The notes: generated from the letters alone by a model not told the origin. Positions 16,947 through 25,919 are shown, counted from the stretch's first letter. The stretch is DNA of 64,000 nt from CAYQDR01 sp964416315 (GCA_964416315.1 CAYQDR010000010.1:3572-67571); one strand, 5' to 3'. Program-made: numbers and translations.

Positions 16947-17644
16947 GGTCCCTCGCGCCCGAGCAGCGCCTGCAGCTCGGCGGGCGGGATGCGCCGGAAT
17001 TTCCGGCGCTCCCGGCTGCGGTCGAGGACCGCGACCTCGAGGTCGCTCTCGGTCAGCGTCTTGTTCTGCGTCACCGTGAGGGCCCGAACCCCCAGCCGGA
17101 CCGCGTCGACCAGCGGCAGGGCGTCGCGGTAGTGGTCCTTCAGGAAGCGCCGGATCTCCTCGGCCTGACCGCCCATGGCCGCGTACTGGAGCTCGTCCTC
17201 GATGGTCCCATCATACAGGATATGGTACATCTCGTTCTTGCCGTTCGGCGGCTCCCCCACCTCCACGACCAGCACCTCCACCTCGAACGGCTTGATGGCG
17301 TCCGTGAAGATGTTCCCGAGGGCCTGGGAGTAGGCGTTGGCGAGCGCCTTCGCCGTCACGTCCTCGCGGTGGTAGGAGTAGCCCTTGAGGTCCGCGTGGC
17401 GCACCCCCGCGATCCGCAGGTTCTCGAACTCGTTGTACTTGCCGACCCCCGCGAACGCGATGCGGTCGTAGATCTCCGAGATCTTGTGGAGGAGCGTCGA
17501 GGGGTTCTCCGCCACCAGGAGGATCCCGTCCGCGTACTCGAGCGCGACGAGGGACCGGCCGCGGGCGATGCCCTTGCGGGCGTACTCGGCCTTGTCCTTC
17601 ATCATCTGCTCCGGGGATACGTAGTAGGGGAGGGGCATCGGCAT
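16943..17644 (-). CDS. prcA: 20S proteasome alpha subunit
   Basis: 233 aa alpha-type subunit that forms the outer rings and gate of the bacterial 20S core. The N-terminal 'YYVSPEQMMKDKAEYARKGIARGRS' segment is the alpha-specific H0 helix region, and 'VALEYADGILLVAENPS' starts the core fold; the catalytic threonine is absent, as expected. ATG 17644 overlaps the prcB TAA by one base (TAATG); ATG 17638 is an alternative. It is coupled to prcB upstream and pafA downstream. Confidence 0.95.
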   Translation of the reverse strand: MPMPLPYYVSPEQMMKDKAEYARKGIARGRSLVALEYADGILLVAENPSTLLHKISEIYDRIAFAGVGKYNEFENLRIAGVRHADLKGYSYHREDVTAKALANAYSQALGNIFTDAIKPFEVEVLVVEVGEPPNGKNEMYHILYDGTIEDELQYAAMGGQAEEIRRFLKDHYRDALPLVDAVRLGVRALTVTQNKTLTESDLEVAVLDRSRERRKFRRIPPAELQALLGREGP

Positions 17645-18480
17645 TACCTGGCGCCGCCCTGCGCGCCGGCGCGTCGCGCGGCGAGCACGGCTTCGAAGTG
17701 CTGGCGGGCCTCCGCCTCGGGGACGTCCTCGAAGCCGCGCCGCGTGATGATCTTGACCGAGGGGAAGATCCCGTAGATCGGGTCCGGCCCCGCGGTCGCG
17801 ACGTCCTCCTCGGCCGCGTCCACGAGCGCCTCGGCGGCCAGCCGGATCCCCTCGTCCCGCGAGCAGCCCGTGCGGTAGAGCTTTTTCAGCGTCGTGCGGG
17901 CGTCCTTGCCGCCGGAGCCCGTCGCGTAGTGGTCCATCTCCTCGTAGCGCCCGCCCGTCATGTCGTACTTGAAGATCCGTCCCTCGCCCCGCCGCAGGTC
18001 GAAGCCGGCGAAGATCGGAATGACGATGAGCCCCTGCATCGCCGCCGGCAGGTTCATCCGGATCATCTGGGCGAGCTTGTTCGCCTTGCCCTCGAGGGAC
18101 AGTCCCTCGCCCTCGACCTTTTCGTAGTGCTCGAGCTCGGTCTGGAACAGGCGCGCCATCTCGATGGACGGCCCGGCCACCCCCGCGATGGCGATGGCCG
18201 AGTAGTCGTCCGCCTTGTAGACCTTTTCGATGCGGCGGTGGGCCACCTGGTACCCCTCGGTCGCCTGACGGTCTCCCGCCATGACGACCCCCTCGGCGTA
18301 GCGGAGCGCCAGGATCGTGGTCCCCTTGGGGAGCACGAGCCCCGCGCCCTCGCCCGCCGCCGCTGCCGCCCCCGCGCGCGGCGCGGGGGCCGGAAACGGC
18401 TCCGGCGAGTGGCTCCGTATGAGATCGACGAAGCTCGGGCTCAGGTAGTTGGCGAAGAGCGCCTGCCACCGGTCGTGCAT
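17644..18480 (-). CDS. prcB: 20S proteasome beta subunit (N-terminal threonine peptidase)
   Basis: 278 aa precursor. The predicted propeptide (about residues 1-53) is rich in Ala, Pro and Gly and should be removed autocatalytically at 'LPKG-TTILALRY', exposing Thr54 as the nucleophile. 'MAGDRQATEGYQVAHRRIEKV' contains the Asp and the conserved Lys partner region, and 'ATGSGGKDARTTLKKLY' carries the Ser-Gly-Gly motif. PrcB assembles with PrcA and degrades proteins unfolded by the Mpa/ARC ring. The start is preceded by a 225-base gap holding an R3 repeat. Confidence 0.95.
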   Translation of the reverse strand: MHDRWQALFANYLSPSFVDLIRSHSPEPFPAPAPRAGAAAAAGEGAGLVLPKGTTILALRYAEGVVMAGDRQATEGYQVAHRRIEKVYKADDYSAIAIAGVAGPSIEMARLFQTELEHYEKVEGEGLSLEGKANKLAQMIRMNLPAAMQGLIVIPIFAGFDLRRGEGRIFKYDMTGGRYEEMDHYATGSGGKDARTTLKKLYRTGCSRDEGIRLAAEALVDAAEEDVATAGPDPIYGIFPSVKIITRRGFEDVPEAEARQHFEAVLAARRAGAQGGAR

Positions 18481-18540
18481 GGGCTATCCCCGGCTCGCAT
18501 TATACTCCGGCTCGGCTCCGACCCGATCGGACGGAGGGGA

Positions 18541-18702
18541 CCGGCCACCCCGGGTGGCGCCGGGCGAGCCCCGCGGGGTCCCGGGCGAAGTGGGACCCCC
18601 TCAGCTTCCTTCCGCGATTCGGTGAATCGCGGAAGGAGGTGAGCGGGTGACGAGCCCGGGCGCGCGGGGCGAACCCGGCGACAGGACCCGGGGTGGCGGG
18701 CA
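18541..18702. repeat. R3 palindromic repeat between dop and prcB
   Basis: Full-length R3 copy: left end 'CGGGTGGCGCCGGGCGAGC', a central perfect 13-bp hairpin (18608-18620 with 18624-18636, loop GGT), 'GAGCGGGTGACGAGCCCGG', and right end 'CGGCGACAGGACCCG'. It fills most of the gap where actinobacteria usually carry pup. Nearly identical, inverted, at 31.6-31.8 kb. Confidence 0.8.
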
Positions 18703-18705
18703 ATG

Positions 18706-20202
18706 CTAGACGAGACTCGGGCGGGAGATGTTGCGGAGCAGGTCGCGGGCGGAGGGGGACTCCTCGAGCAGCTGCCGCACGTACGCCTCGGTGCCCCGCA
18801 GCGGCTCGAGCATGAAGATCTTCTTCAGCGGGCCTTCCTTCAGGTCGAAGATGATCGAGTCCCAGGAGGCGGAGACGATGTCCTCCGAGTAGCGCTGGAG
18901 GCACATCCCCCGGAAGTACGCGCGGGTGTCCTTCGGCGGGTCGTGGATCGCCTTGGTGATCTCGTCTTCGCTCACGATCCGCTCCACGGCTTCGGATTCC
19001 TCGAGCTTGTAGTAGAGCCCCTTGCCGGGCCGGATGTCGTGGTACTGGAGGTCGATCATGGCGACGCGCGAGTCGGTCCACCCGAGCTCGTGCTTGACCA
19101 TGTAGTTCTCGATGAGGTCCCGCTTGATGACCCAGTCCACTTCCCGGGAGAGCGTCATCGGATCCTGCTCGAGGCGATCGAGGACGTACTCCCAACGGAC
19201 CAGGATGTCCTTGGTGATGGTGTCGAGCTCCCGGTCCCGGTAGTAGCGCAGGGCGAGCTCCAGGTACTCGCGCTGGAGCGCCACCGCGGTGGTCGTCCGG
19301 CCGTCCTTGAGCCGCATCGGCGCGCGGCAGGCGAGGTCGCGCGAGATCCCGCGGAACGCCTGGACCGGGTTCTCCAGCGAGAAATCCCGGTCGATGAAGT
19401 CGTCCTCGAGCATCGCGAGCACGATGGCCGCCGTCCCGACCTTCAGGTAGGTCGCGACCTCCGACATGTTCGCGTCACCCACGATGACGTGGAGCCGCCG
19501 GTACTTCTCGGGATCGGCGTGGGGCTCGTCGCGGGTGTTGATGATCGGCCGCGAGTGCATCGTCTCCAGGCCGACCTCGGTCTCCAGGAAATCCGCGCGC
19601 TGCGAGATCTGGTACTCCGTGTACTCGAGGTTGTTCTCGGAGCCCACCTTGCCCGCGCCCGTGTAGACCTGCCGCGTGACCAGGAACGGCATCAGGTGCT
19701 GGACGATCCGCGCGAAGGGGCAGCGGCGGTCCATGAGGTAGTTCTCGTGGGTGCCGTAGCTGTTGCCCTTCATGTCGGTGTTGTTCTTGTAGATCAGGAT
19801 GCGCTGCTCCGGCGGCGAGGCGGCCTCGGCGCGCATCCGCGAGATGTTCAGGATCCGCTCCCCCGCCTTGTCCCAGATGACGAGGTCGCGGGGATTCGTG
19901 CACTCGGGCGTCGAGTACTCCGGGTGGGCGTGGTCCACGTAGTACCGCGCCCCGTTGGAGAGGATGAGGTTGATGAGCCGCGACTCCTCCTTGGAGGGGA
20001 GCTCCTTCTCCTCGGCGTACTCGAACCCGCGCGCGTCGCGGAGCGGGCTCTCGGCCTCGTAGTCCCAGCGGATCCGGGCCGTGCGGTAGGTCTCGTAGGA
20101 GTTGATCAGGAGCAGCGACGAGAGGATCGGGTTGAAGTCCGGCTGGTTCCGGACCGTGATCCCGTACTCCGTCTCGATCCCCATCACTTTCGGGATGGTC
20201 AT
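18706..20202 (-). CDS. dop: Deamidase/depupylase of Pup (Dop)
   Basis: 498 aa paralogue of PafA that deamidates a Pup C-terminal Gln and removes Pup from substrates. It has 'MGIETEYG' (Glu10), a long insertion at about residues 36-70 matching the Dop loop, 'ARYYVDHAHPEYSTPEC' with Asp90, 'YKNNTDMKGNSYGTHENYL' and 'IDLQYHDIRPGKGLYYKL'. ATG 20202 is chosen because it starts directly at the conserved 'MTIPKVMGIETEYG'; the upstream extension is not family-like. It lies between mpa and prcB in the operon. Confidence 0.94.
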   Translation of the reverse strand: MTIPKVMGIETEYGITVRNQPDFNPILSSLLLINSYETYRTARIRWDYEAESPLRDARGFEYAEEKELPSKEESRLINLILSNGARYYVDHAHPEYSTPECTNPRDLVIWDKAGERILNISRMRAEAASPPEQRILIYKNNTDMKGNSYGTHENYLMDRRCPFARIVQHLMPFLVTRQVYTGAGKVGSENNLEYTEYQISQRADFLETEVGLETMHSRPIINTRDEPHADPEKYRRLHVIVGDANMSEVATYLKVGTAAIVLAMLEDDFIDRDFSLENPVQAFRGISRDLACRAPMRLKDGRTTTAVALQREYLELALRYYRDRELDTITKDILVRWEYVLDRLEQDPMTLSREVDWVIKRDLIENYMVKHELGWTDSRVAMIDLQYHDIRPGKGLYYKLEESEAVERIVSEDEITKAIHDPPKDTRAYFRGMCLQRYSEDIVSASWDSIIFDLKEGPLKKIFMLEPLRGTEAYVRQLLEESPSARDLLRNISRPSLV

Positions 20203-20343
20203 GCCGCCCTCGCGACCCCTGTCCGCGCCCGCCGCTCGGGTTCCCCTCGCCACACGGAGACCGGGCGCGGACGAAAACCGATCGCTGACGATAAAAGAAG
20301 CGTGAGGGCGGTGGGAGCGGCCACCCTCACCCCGTGGCTTAGA

Positions 20344-20427
20344 TCCCTCGAAGGGGAGCTTCGCCCCCCTTCCGAACCTCCCCCCAGGAGAGGTTGCGCG
20401 GGCAAAGCCCGCGCTCGGAGCGCTTCG
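20344..20427 (+). repeat. R1 dispersed repeat between mpa and dop
   Basis: Contains 'GAGCTTCGCCCCCCTTCCG', 'AACCTCCCCCCAGGAG', the hairpin 'GCGGGCAAAGCCCGC' (with a preceding GC) and 'GCTCGGAGCGCTTCG'. It lies inside the proteasome operon between two genes on the same strand, so it does not abolish transcription if the operon is one unit. Confidence 0.75.
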
Positions 20428-20477
20428 GTGAGCGCTGGGAGGTCGGGCCGGCCGCTGTGGCCTTTTTCGGCATCCTT

Positions 20478-22301
20478 CTACAGGTATTGCCCGGTCGTGA
20501 TCCGCTCCACCGGCCGGCTCTTGTCCTTGCCTTCGCCCAAGAGCGGCTTCACGTACACGATCCGCTCGCCCTTCTTCCCGGCGATCTTGGCCCAGTCGTC
20601 CGGGTTGGTGGTGTTGGGGAGATCTTCGTTCTCCTTGAACTCCTCCCGCACGGCCGTGAGCAGATCGTCCAGGGTGATGCCCTTCTCGCTCGTCGAGATG
20701 TAGCGCTTGAGCGCCAGCTTCTTGGCGCGGCGCACCACGGACTCGATCATGGCGCCGGACGCGAAGTCCTTGAAGTAGAGGAGCTCCTTGTCACCGTTGG
20801 CGTAGCTCACCTCGAGGAAGCGGTTCTCTTCCGAGAGCGCGTACATCTCCTCGACCGTCGTGTCGATGAAGCGCCGGATCGCCGCGTCCATGTCGCCGCC
20901 GTGCGGCCGCAGCTCCTGCTCGTGGATCGGGAGGTCGGCCGTCAGGTACTTGGCGAAGATGTCGGCGGCGGCGGCCTTGTCCGGCCGGTCGATCTTGATC
21001 TTGACGTCGAGCCGCCCGGGGCGGAGGATCGCCGGATCGATGAGGTCCTGCCGGTTCGACGCGCCGATGACGATCACGTTCTTGAGCCCCTCGACGCCGT
21101 CGATCTCCGCGAGGAGCTGCGGGACGATCGTCGTCTCGACGTCGGAGGAGATCCCGGAGCCGCGCGTCCGGAAGAGGGCGTCCATCTCGTCGAAGAAGAC
21201 CACCACGGGCACGTCCTCGGCGGCCTTCTCCTTCGCCTTCTGGAAGATCTCGCGGATCTTCCGCTCGGTCTCGCCGACGTACTTGTTGAGAAGCTCGGGG
21301 CCCTTGATGTTCATGAAGTAGCCCTTGATCTTCTCCCCGCGTTTCTCCGAGACCTTCTGGGCGAGGTTGTTCGCCACGGCCTTGGCGATCATCGTCTTGC
21401 CGCAGCCGGGGGGACCGTAGAGGAGCACACCCTTCGGGGGGGTGAGGCGGTGCTCGCGGTAGTAGTCCGCGTAGAGGTACGGGAGCTCCACGGCGTCGCG
21501 GATCGCCTCGATCTGCCCGATGAGCCCGCCGATGTCGTCGTAGCTGATGTCCGGCACCTCCTCGAGGACGAGGTCTTCGACCTCGCTCTTCGGGAGCCGC
21601 TCGAGGAGATAACCGGACTTCGCGTCCATGAGGATGTGATCGCCGACCTTGAGCTTCAGGCTCCGGACCGGCTCGGCGATGATCGCGACCTTCTCCTCGT
21701 CCGCGCGCAACGTCACGACCGCGCGCCCCTCGTCGAGGACCTCCTTCAGGACGACGACCTCGCCCTGGATCTCGTACGCGGCCGTGTCGATGACGTTGAG
21801 CCCCTCGTTCAGCACGAGCTCCTGGCCGGGCTTGATGCCCTCCCGCTTGATGGACGGGTGGAGGTTCACCTTCACCTTCCGTCCCGCCGAGAGGATGTTC
21901 ACGGTGCCGTCGTCGTTCAGCGAGAGGAAGACACCGTAGGTCGAGGGCGGGGCGCAGAGCTTGTCCACCTCCTCCTTGAGGGCCGTGATCTGCTCCCGCG
22001 CCTCGTAGAGCGCGTTGACGAGCTTCTCGTTCTGGTTGAACGCCTGGACGAGCTGACGGTTGGCCTCCCGCAGCTTGTTTTCGAGGAGCATGAACTCCTT
22101 CGGCGACTCCTCGAGCTTCTTGCGGAGATGGATCGTCTCGGCCTCGAGGGAGCGGATGTAGGCCTGGAGGTCCTGGATCTGGATCTCGTACTCGGTCAGC
22201 CGGCGTCGGTACGCGGACTCGGTCATGGGCAGGAACTTGGACAGGCCCTTCACCCCCTCCGATTCACGGGGCGGAGTCCCCTTCTTCTCGAACTCCTTCA
22301 T
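20478..22301 (-). CDS. mpa: Proteasome-activating ATPase Mpa/ARC
   Basis: 607 aa AAA+ unfoldase. Order of parts: coiled coil (about 28-115) that binds Pup in known systems, two OB-type interdomains (about 120-245), and an AAA module with Walker A 'GPPGCGKT' (296-303) and Walker B 'VVVFFDEMDAL'. The C-terminal tail ends in GQYL, the docking motif that opens the 20S gate. ATG 22301 has a GGGAGG site just upstream; the longer frame to 22460 would cross the promoter. It is the first gene of mpa-dop-prcB-prcA-pafA. Confidence 0.95.
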   Translation of the reverse strand: MKEFEKKGTPPRESEGVKGLSKFLPMTESAYRRRLTEYEIQIQDLQAYIRSLEAETIHLRKKLEESPKEFMLLENKLREANRQLVQAFNQNEKLVNALYEAREQITALKEEVDKLCAPPSTYGVFLSLNDDGTVNILSAGRKVKVNLHPSIKREGIKPGQELVLNEGLNVIDTAAYEIQGEVVVLKEVLDEGRAVVTLRADEEKVAIIAEPVRSLKLKVGDHILMDAKSGYLLERLPKSEVEDLVLEEVPDISYDDIGGLIGQIEAIRDAVELPYLYADYYREHRLTPPKGVLLYGPPGCGKTMIAKAVANNLAQKVSEKRGEKIKGYFMNIKGPELLNKYVGETERKIREIFQKAKEKAAEDVPVVVFFDEMDALFRTRGSGISSDVETTIVPQLLAEIDGVEGLKNVIVIGASNRQDLIDPAILRPGRLDVKIKIDRPDKAAAADIFAKYLTADLPIHEQELRPHGGDMDAAIRRFIDTTVEEMYALSEENRFLEVSYANGDKELLYFKDFASGAMIESVVRRAKKLALKRYISTSEKGITLDDLLTAVREEFKENEDLPNTTNPDDWAKIAGKKGERIVYVKPLLGEGKDKSRPVERITTGQYL

Positions 22302-22390
22302 GGCCTCCCGTCCCCTTCGTGAGGCGTGCTGCGCTCCGCCTTCCCGACCCCGACCATCAACGTGCACACCGCCCGCGTTGGGCGTGCGTA

Positions 22391-22420
22391 AGTATAGGCA
22401 GTCGCAAAAAAACTTGTCAA
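22391..22420 (-). promoter_or_regulatory. Near-consensus promoter of the proteasome operon
   Basis: Minus strand TTGACA (22420-22415), an 18-base spacer containing a T-run, and TATACT (22396-22391). The predicted transcript start is near 22384, about 83 bases before the mpa ATG. No other comparable promoter was seen before pafA. Confidence 0.8.
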
Positions 22421-22614
22421 GGTTTTTCAGCCAAAACCGCGCGTTCAGCGCGGTATTCACGCGTTCTCATCGCGAAACACTCGCGCTCCGATGCTGCAAC
22501 GCCGGTGCCACGGACCGCCGCGTGTCGCGCGCGCGCCATGCTCCACCTCCGAAGACGCGTGGCGCCCCACGGCGGTTCCCGGCCGGGGCCTCGGGCACTC
22601 GGCGTGGTCTTCCA

Positions 22615-22620
22615 TATAAT
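22615..22620 (+). promoter_or_regulatory. Perfect -10 box implying a leaderless mRNA
   Basis: TATAAT ends six bases before the ATG at 22627, so the predicted transcript start falls on the A of the start codon. No good -35 box is seen 16-18 bases upstream. Confidence 0.55.
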
Positions 22621-22626
22621 GAGGGC

Positions 22627-24195
22627 ATGACGCGCGGGGGGTGGCGGACGGTCGTCGTCGCGGGCCTGGCTGCGGCGACGGCGGCGCACGCCGATCCGGC
22701 TCCCGGGGAGCTGTGGGTCGGCGTTCGGCATCTCCCGGCGTCGGTCGACCCGGCCACGGCGGGGGGACCCCACGACGCGATGGTGTTTCGCCACCTCTAT
22801 GAGGGGCTCGTCGAGTTCGGCGAGCGCGGCGACGTCGAGCCCTCCCTCGCCACCCACTGGTCGGTGTCGCGGGATGGCCTCACGTGGAGCTTCCGTCTCC
22901 GTCCCGATGTCCGGTTTTCGAACGGTGCGTCCCTGACCCCCGACGTCGTCGCGGCGTCCCTCGCCCGCCACCTCGCTCCCGAAGAGCCGCCGCCCGAGGC
23001 GCCGGCCTGGTCACGGCTGTTCCAGGGGCCCTCGGCGCTCGTGCGGGAGGTGCGGCGCGGCGATGGCGGGACGGTCCAGATCCACCTCGGCCAGCCGTTC
23101 TCGCCCCTCCTGGCCCTGCTCACGCATCCCGCGCTCGCCGTCGTGGTGCCGCAGAACGGCAGCGAGGTGCCGTTTCTGGGCACCGGTCCCTACCGCGTGG
23201 TCGAGCGTCGGCCGGGGCGGCTCGTCCTCGAGGCGGACGTGGGGCCCCACGGCCAGCCGACGGGGGCGAGCCGGCTCATCTTCCTCCAGATGGCGGACGA
23301 CGCGGCGGGCCTCGCCGGGCTCGGGCCGCGGGGGGGTCTCGACGTGTACCTGCCGCTGGCGCCTCCCGCGTGGGCGGGGATCGGGCTTCAGGTGCTCTCG
23401 GCGCCGACCTGGCAGATGGGCCTCCTCGCCCTGCGCGCGACGCCCGGCGCGCTCGACAAGAAGGCGGCCCGCCAGGCGGTGGCCCACTCGCTCGACCCGG
23501 CGCTCCTTCGCGCGGCGCTCGGGCGCTGGGCCACCCCGCTCGCGGCGTACCTGCCGCCCGGGGCGTGGGGCGCGTACGCCGTGGCGCCCCTGCCGTACGA
23601 CCCCGCGCGTGCCCGGCGTCTCTTCGGGCGGCCGGGGCCCGGCCCCCTCACGCTCCTCGCGCCCGAGGCGCCCGCGGGGCCGGACGCGCTGCGCCTCGCC
23701 GAAGCCATCCGGGTGGCGCTCGCCGTGGCGGGGGTGAAGGTGGAGGTGCAAACGGAATCGCCCGAGGCGTACCTCCCGGCGCTCCGCCAGGGCGACGGAC
23801 AGCTCGCGCTCTTCGAAACGACCGTGGAGGTGAACGACCCGCACTTCACCTTCCGGTCGCTCGTCGCCTCCGACGCGGCGACGCCGGGCAGCGCGACGAA
23901 CGTGGCCTTCTACCGGAGCCCGCTCGTCGACAGCCTCCTCGGGCGCGGCAGCCAGGTCGCCTTCCGACCCGAGCGCCTCCGTCTCTACCAGCGCTTGCAG
24001 GCGCATCTCGCCGAGGAGCTCCCGTACATCCCCCTCTACGTCCGGCTCCAGTGGGCGGTGGCGCGTCCCACCGTGCGGGACCTGCGGCTGGACCCGGCGG
24101 GCCGCCACCGCCTGGATCGCGTCTGGATCGACGCGTCTGCCGACGCCGGCCCCGGCGCCCCGGCCGGGAGCCCGCGTCCGGGGAGGTCCCCATGA
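22627..24195 (+). CDS. ABC transporter substrate-binding protein, family 5 (peptide/nickel type)
   Basis: 522 aa secreted or periplasmic protein with a short signal peptide ('VVVAGLAAATAAHADP'). Family-5 features are 'LPASVDPATAGGPHD', 'MVFRHLYEGLVEF', 'WSFRLRPDVRFSNGASLTPD', 'FLGTGPYRV' and 'AARQAVAHSLDPALLRAAL'. It delivers oligopeptides or similar ligands to the DppB/DppC channel. ATG 22627 follows a TATAAT by six bases. Its end overlaps the next binding-protein gene by 4 bases (ATGA), so two binding proteins share one transcript. Confidence 0.88.
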   Translation: MTRGGWRTVVVAGLAAATAAHADPAPGELWVGVRHLPASVDPATAGGPHDAMVFRHLYEGLVEFGERGDVEPSLATHWSVSRDGLTWSFRLRPDVRFSNGASLTPDVVAASLARHLAPEEPPPEAPAWSRLFQGPSALVREVRRGDGGTVQIHLGQPFSPLLALLTHPALAVVVPQNGSEVPFLGTGPYRVVERRPGRLVLEADVGPHGQPTGASRLIFLQMADDAAGLAGLGPRGGLDVYLPLAPPAWAGIGLQVLSAPTWQMGLLALRATPGALDKKAARQAVAHSLDPALLRAALGRWATPLAAYLPPGAWGAYAVAPLPYDPARARRLFGRPGPGPLTLLAPEAPAGPDALRLAEAIRVALAVAGVKVEVQTESPEAYLPALRQGDGQLALFETTVEVNDPHFTFRSLVASDAATPGSATNVAFYRSPLVDSLLGRGSQVAFRPERLRLYQRLQAHLAEELPYIPLYVRLQWAVARPTVRDLRLDPAGRHRLDRVWIDASADAGPGAPAGSPRPGRSP

Positions 24196-25784
24196 TGCCC
24201 GTGCTCCGCGTGCTCGCGTCGCTCGTCGCGCTCGCCCTGGTCGCGCTGCCCATCGGCCCGGTGGAGGCCCAGAGGCGCGGCGGCGCCTACCGCGCGGTGC
24301 TCGGCGCCGACCCGCCGACGCTCGACCCGGCCCAGGCCACGGACACGACCTCGTCGGCGATCATCCGGCAGGTCTTCGACGGGCTGGTCGAGCTGGACGA
24401 GAAGATGCAGGTGGCGCCGGCCATCGCGGAGAGGTGGACCGTCTCGCGCGACCAGCGCGTCTACACGTTCACCCTGCGTCGCGGCGTCCGGTTCCACCAC
24501 GGCCGCGAGGTGCGCGCGGCAGACGTGAAGTACTCGCTCGAGCGGGCGGCCCGCGGGAAGAAGCCGTGGGTGGTCGAGAAGCTCGCCGGCGCGCCGGAGG
24601 TCATCAAAGGACAGGCGAAGGAGATCCGTGGGATCCGGGTGCTCGACGACCAGACGGTCGAGCTCACGCTGGAGCGTCCGTTCCCGCCGTTCCTGATGCT
24701 GATGGCCTACGACGCGGCGTTCCTCGTGCCGCGCGAGGAGGCCGAGCGGCTCGGGTCCGAGTTCGCGTCCCGGCCCGTCGGCACCGGTGCCTTCCGCCTC
24801 GTCTCCTGGCGTCACGACGACCAGGTCGTGCTCGAGGCGTTCCGCGACCACTTCCGGGGGGCGCCCTACCTGGACCGGGCCGTCTACCGCGTCATCCCGG
24901 ACGACAACACGCGGTTCCAGGAGTACCGGGCGGGGAACCTCGACCACGTGGACGTCCCGACGGGGCAGTTCCGTCCGGCGCAGGGCGACCCCGTGCTCTC
25001 GAAGGAGCTTCACGTCTGGCCGATCCTCGGCACCTACGCGCTCCGGTTCACGATGACCCAGGCGCCGTTCAAGGACAACAAGAAGCTCCGGCAGGCGCTC
25101 AACTACGCCATCGACAAGGAGGCGATCGCCCGGGTCCTCCTCGAGGGGAGCGTGGTGCCGGCGCGCGGGGTCCTGCCGCCGGGCATGCCGGGCCACGACC
25201 CCGAGCTGGTCGGCTACCCGCACGACAGGGCGCGGGCGCGGCAGCTCCTCGCGGAGGCGGGGCACCCCGACGGCAGGGGACTCCCGCCGATCACGCTCCA
25301 CTACAACACGAACCCGCTCCACCGGCGCGTCGCGGAGCTCGTGCAGGCGCAGCTCCGCGAGCTCGGCCTCGCGATCCAGCTCGCGAGCCTCGACTGGGCC
25401 GCGTACATCAAGCTCGTGGACGACGGCGGCACGCAGTGGCACCGCATGGGGTGGATCGCGGATTACCCCGACCCCGAGAACTTCCTCACGGTCCTCTTCC
25501 ACACCCGGAACATCGGGCCGCCGGGCAACACCTCTCGGTTCTCGCACCCGGAGGTGGACCGGCTCTTCGACGAGGCCGATCGCCTGCCCGCCGGCCCCGC
25601 GCGGCTCGCCAAGTATCGGGAGGCGGAGAAGCTGATCGTCGAGGAAGCGCCCTGGGTGTTCGTCTACTGGTACACGAGCCGGCTCCTCGTCAAGCCGTGG
25701 GTCCGCGGCCTCGAGCGCTCGCCGATGTCGGTTGCCCCCGAGCTCCACATGGCGCCCCTCCGGAAGGTTTGGCTGGACCGGTAA
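24192..25784 (+). CDS. ABC transporter substrate-binding protein, family 5 (DppA-like)
   Basis: 530 aa with a signal peptide ending near 'GPVEAQ'. The body follows the DppA/OppA pattern: 'DPPTLDPAQATDTTSSAIIRQ', 'YTFTLRRGVRFHHG', 'PVGTGAFRLVSW', 'LRQALNYAIDKEAIA' and 'GWIADYPDPENFL'. It is more typical than its upstream neighbour and only distantly similar to it, so the pair may widen ligand range or represent two ligands feeding one channel. The permease genes follow after an intervening unknown secreted protein. Confidence 0.92.
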   Translation: MMPVLRVLASLVALALVALPIGPVEAQRRGGAYRAVLGADPPTLDPAQATDTTSSAIIRQVFDGLVELDEKMQVAPAIAERWTVSRDQRVYTFTLRRGVRFHHGREVRAADVKYSLERAARGKKPWVVEKLAGAPEVIKGQAKEIRGIRVLDDQTVELTLERPFPPFLMLMAYDAAFLVPREEAERLGSEFASRPVGTGAFRLVSWRHDDQVVLEAFRDHFRGAPYLDRAVYRVIPDDNTRFQEYRAGNLDHVDVPTGQFRPAQGDPVLSKELHVWPILGTYALRFTMTQAPFKDNKKLRQALNYAIDKEAIARVLLEGSVVPARGVLPPGMPGHDPELVGYPHDRARARQLLAEAGHPDGRGLPPITLHYNTNPLHRRVAELVQAQLRELGLAIQLASLDWAAYIKLVDDGGTQWHRMGWIADYPDPENFLTVLFHTRNIGPPGNTSRFSHPEVDRLFDEADRLPAGPARLAKYREAEKLIVEEAPWVFVYWYTSRLLVKPWVRGLERSPMSVAPELHMAPLRKVWLDR

Positions 25785-25899
25785 TCCCATCCGCCCGGTC
25801 GGTTTCTGACCGCTTGCTCGATCCACCGGTAAGGAGCGCCCCAGCGCGCCTCCCCGTCCCAGCCGGGAATGCCCTTTAGATCCAGGCAGTTGTCGAAGG

Positions 25900-25919
25900 A
25901 CGCCGCCTGGCAGCGGCGT
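25900..25919 (+). terminator. Short hairpin after the binding-protein pair
   Basis: ACGCCGC (25900-25906) pairs with GCGGCGT (25913-25919). There is no T-run, so termination is uncertain. Confidence 0.3.

Larger units (their letters stand above)
22302..22626. other. Divergent control region between mpa and the peptide-ABC genes
   Basis: No coding frame is credible. The middle (22391-22445) is AT-rich for this genome and holds the mpa promoter on the minus strand. The right end carries a TATAAT just before the next gene. Confidence 0.6.

Noticed and set aside
18481..18705. A hidden pup gene in the dop-prcB gap
   Set aside because: No frame in this gap has a coiled, acidic Pup-like sequence or a GGE/GGQ end; the DNA is accounted for by the R3 repeat.
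20199..20405. A 68-residue frame between mpa and dop as a pup candidate
   Set aside because: It is Arg/Ser-rich, ends 'GVARAA', covers the R1 repeat and overlaps the dop start.
20394..22322. A plus-strand frame of about 640 codons opposite mpa
   Set aside because: Leu/Val/Asp-rich mirror of the mpa coding strand; mpa itself is unambiguous.
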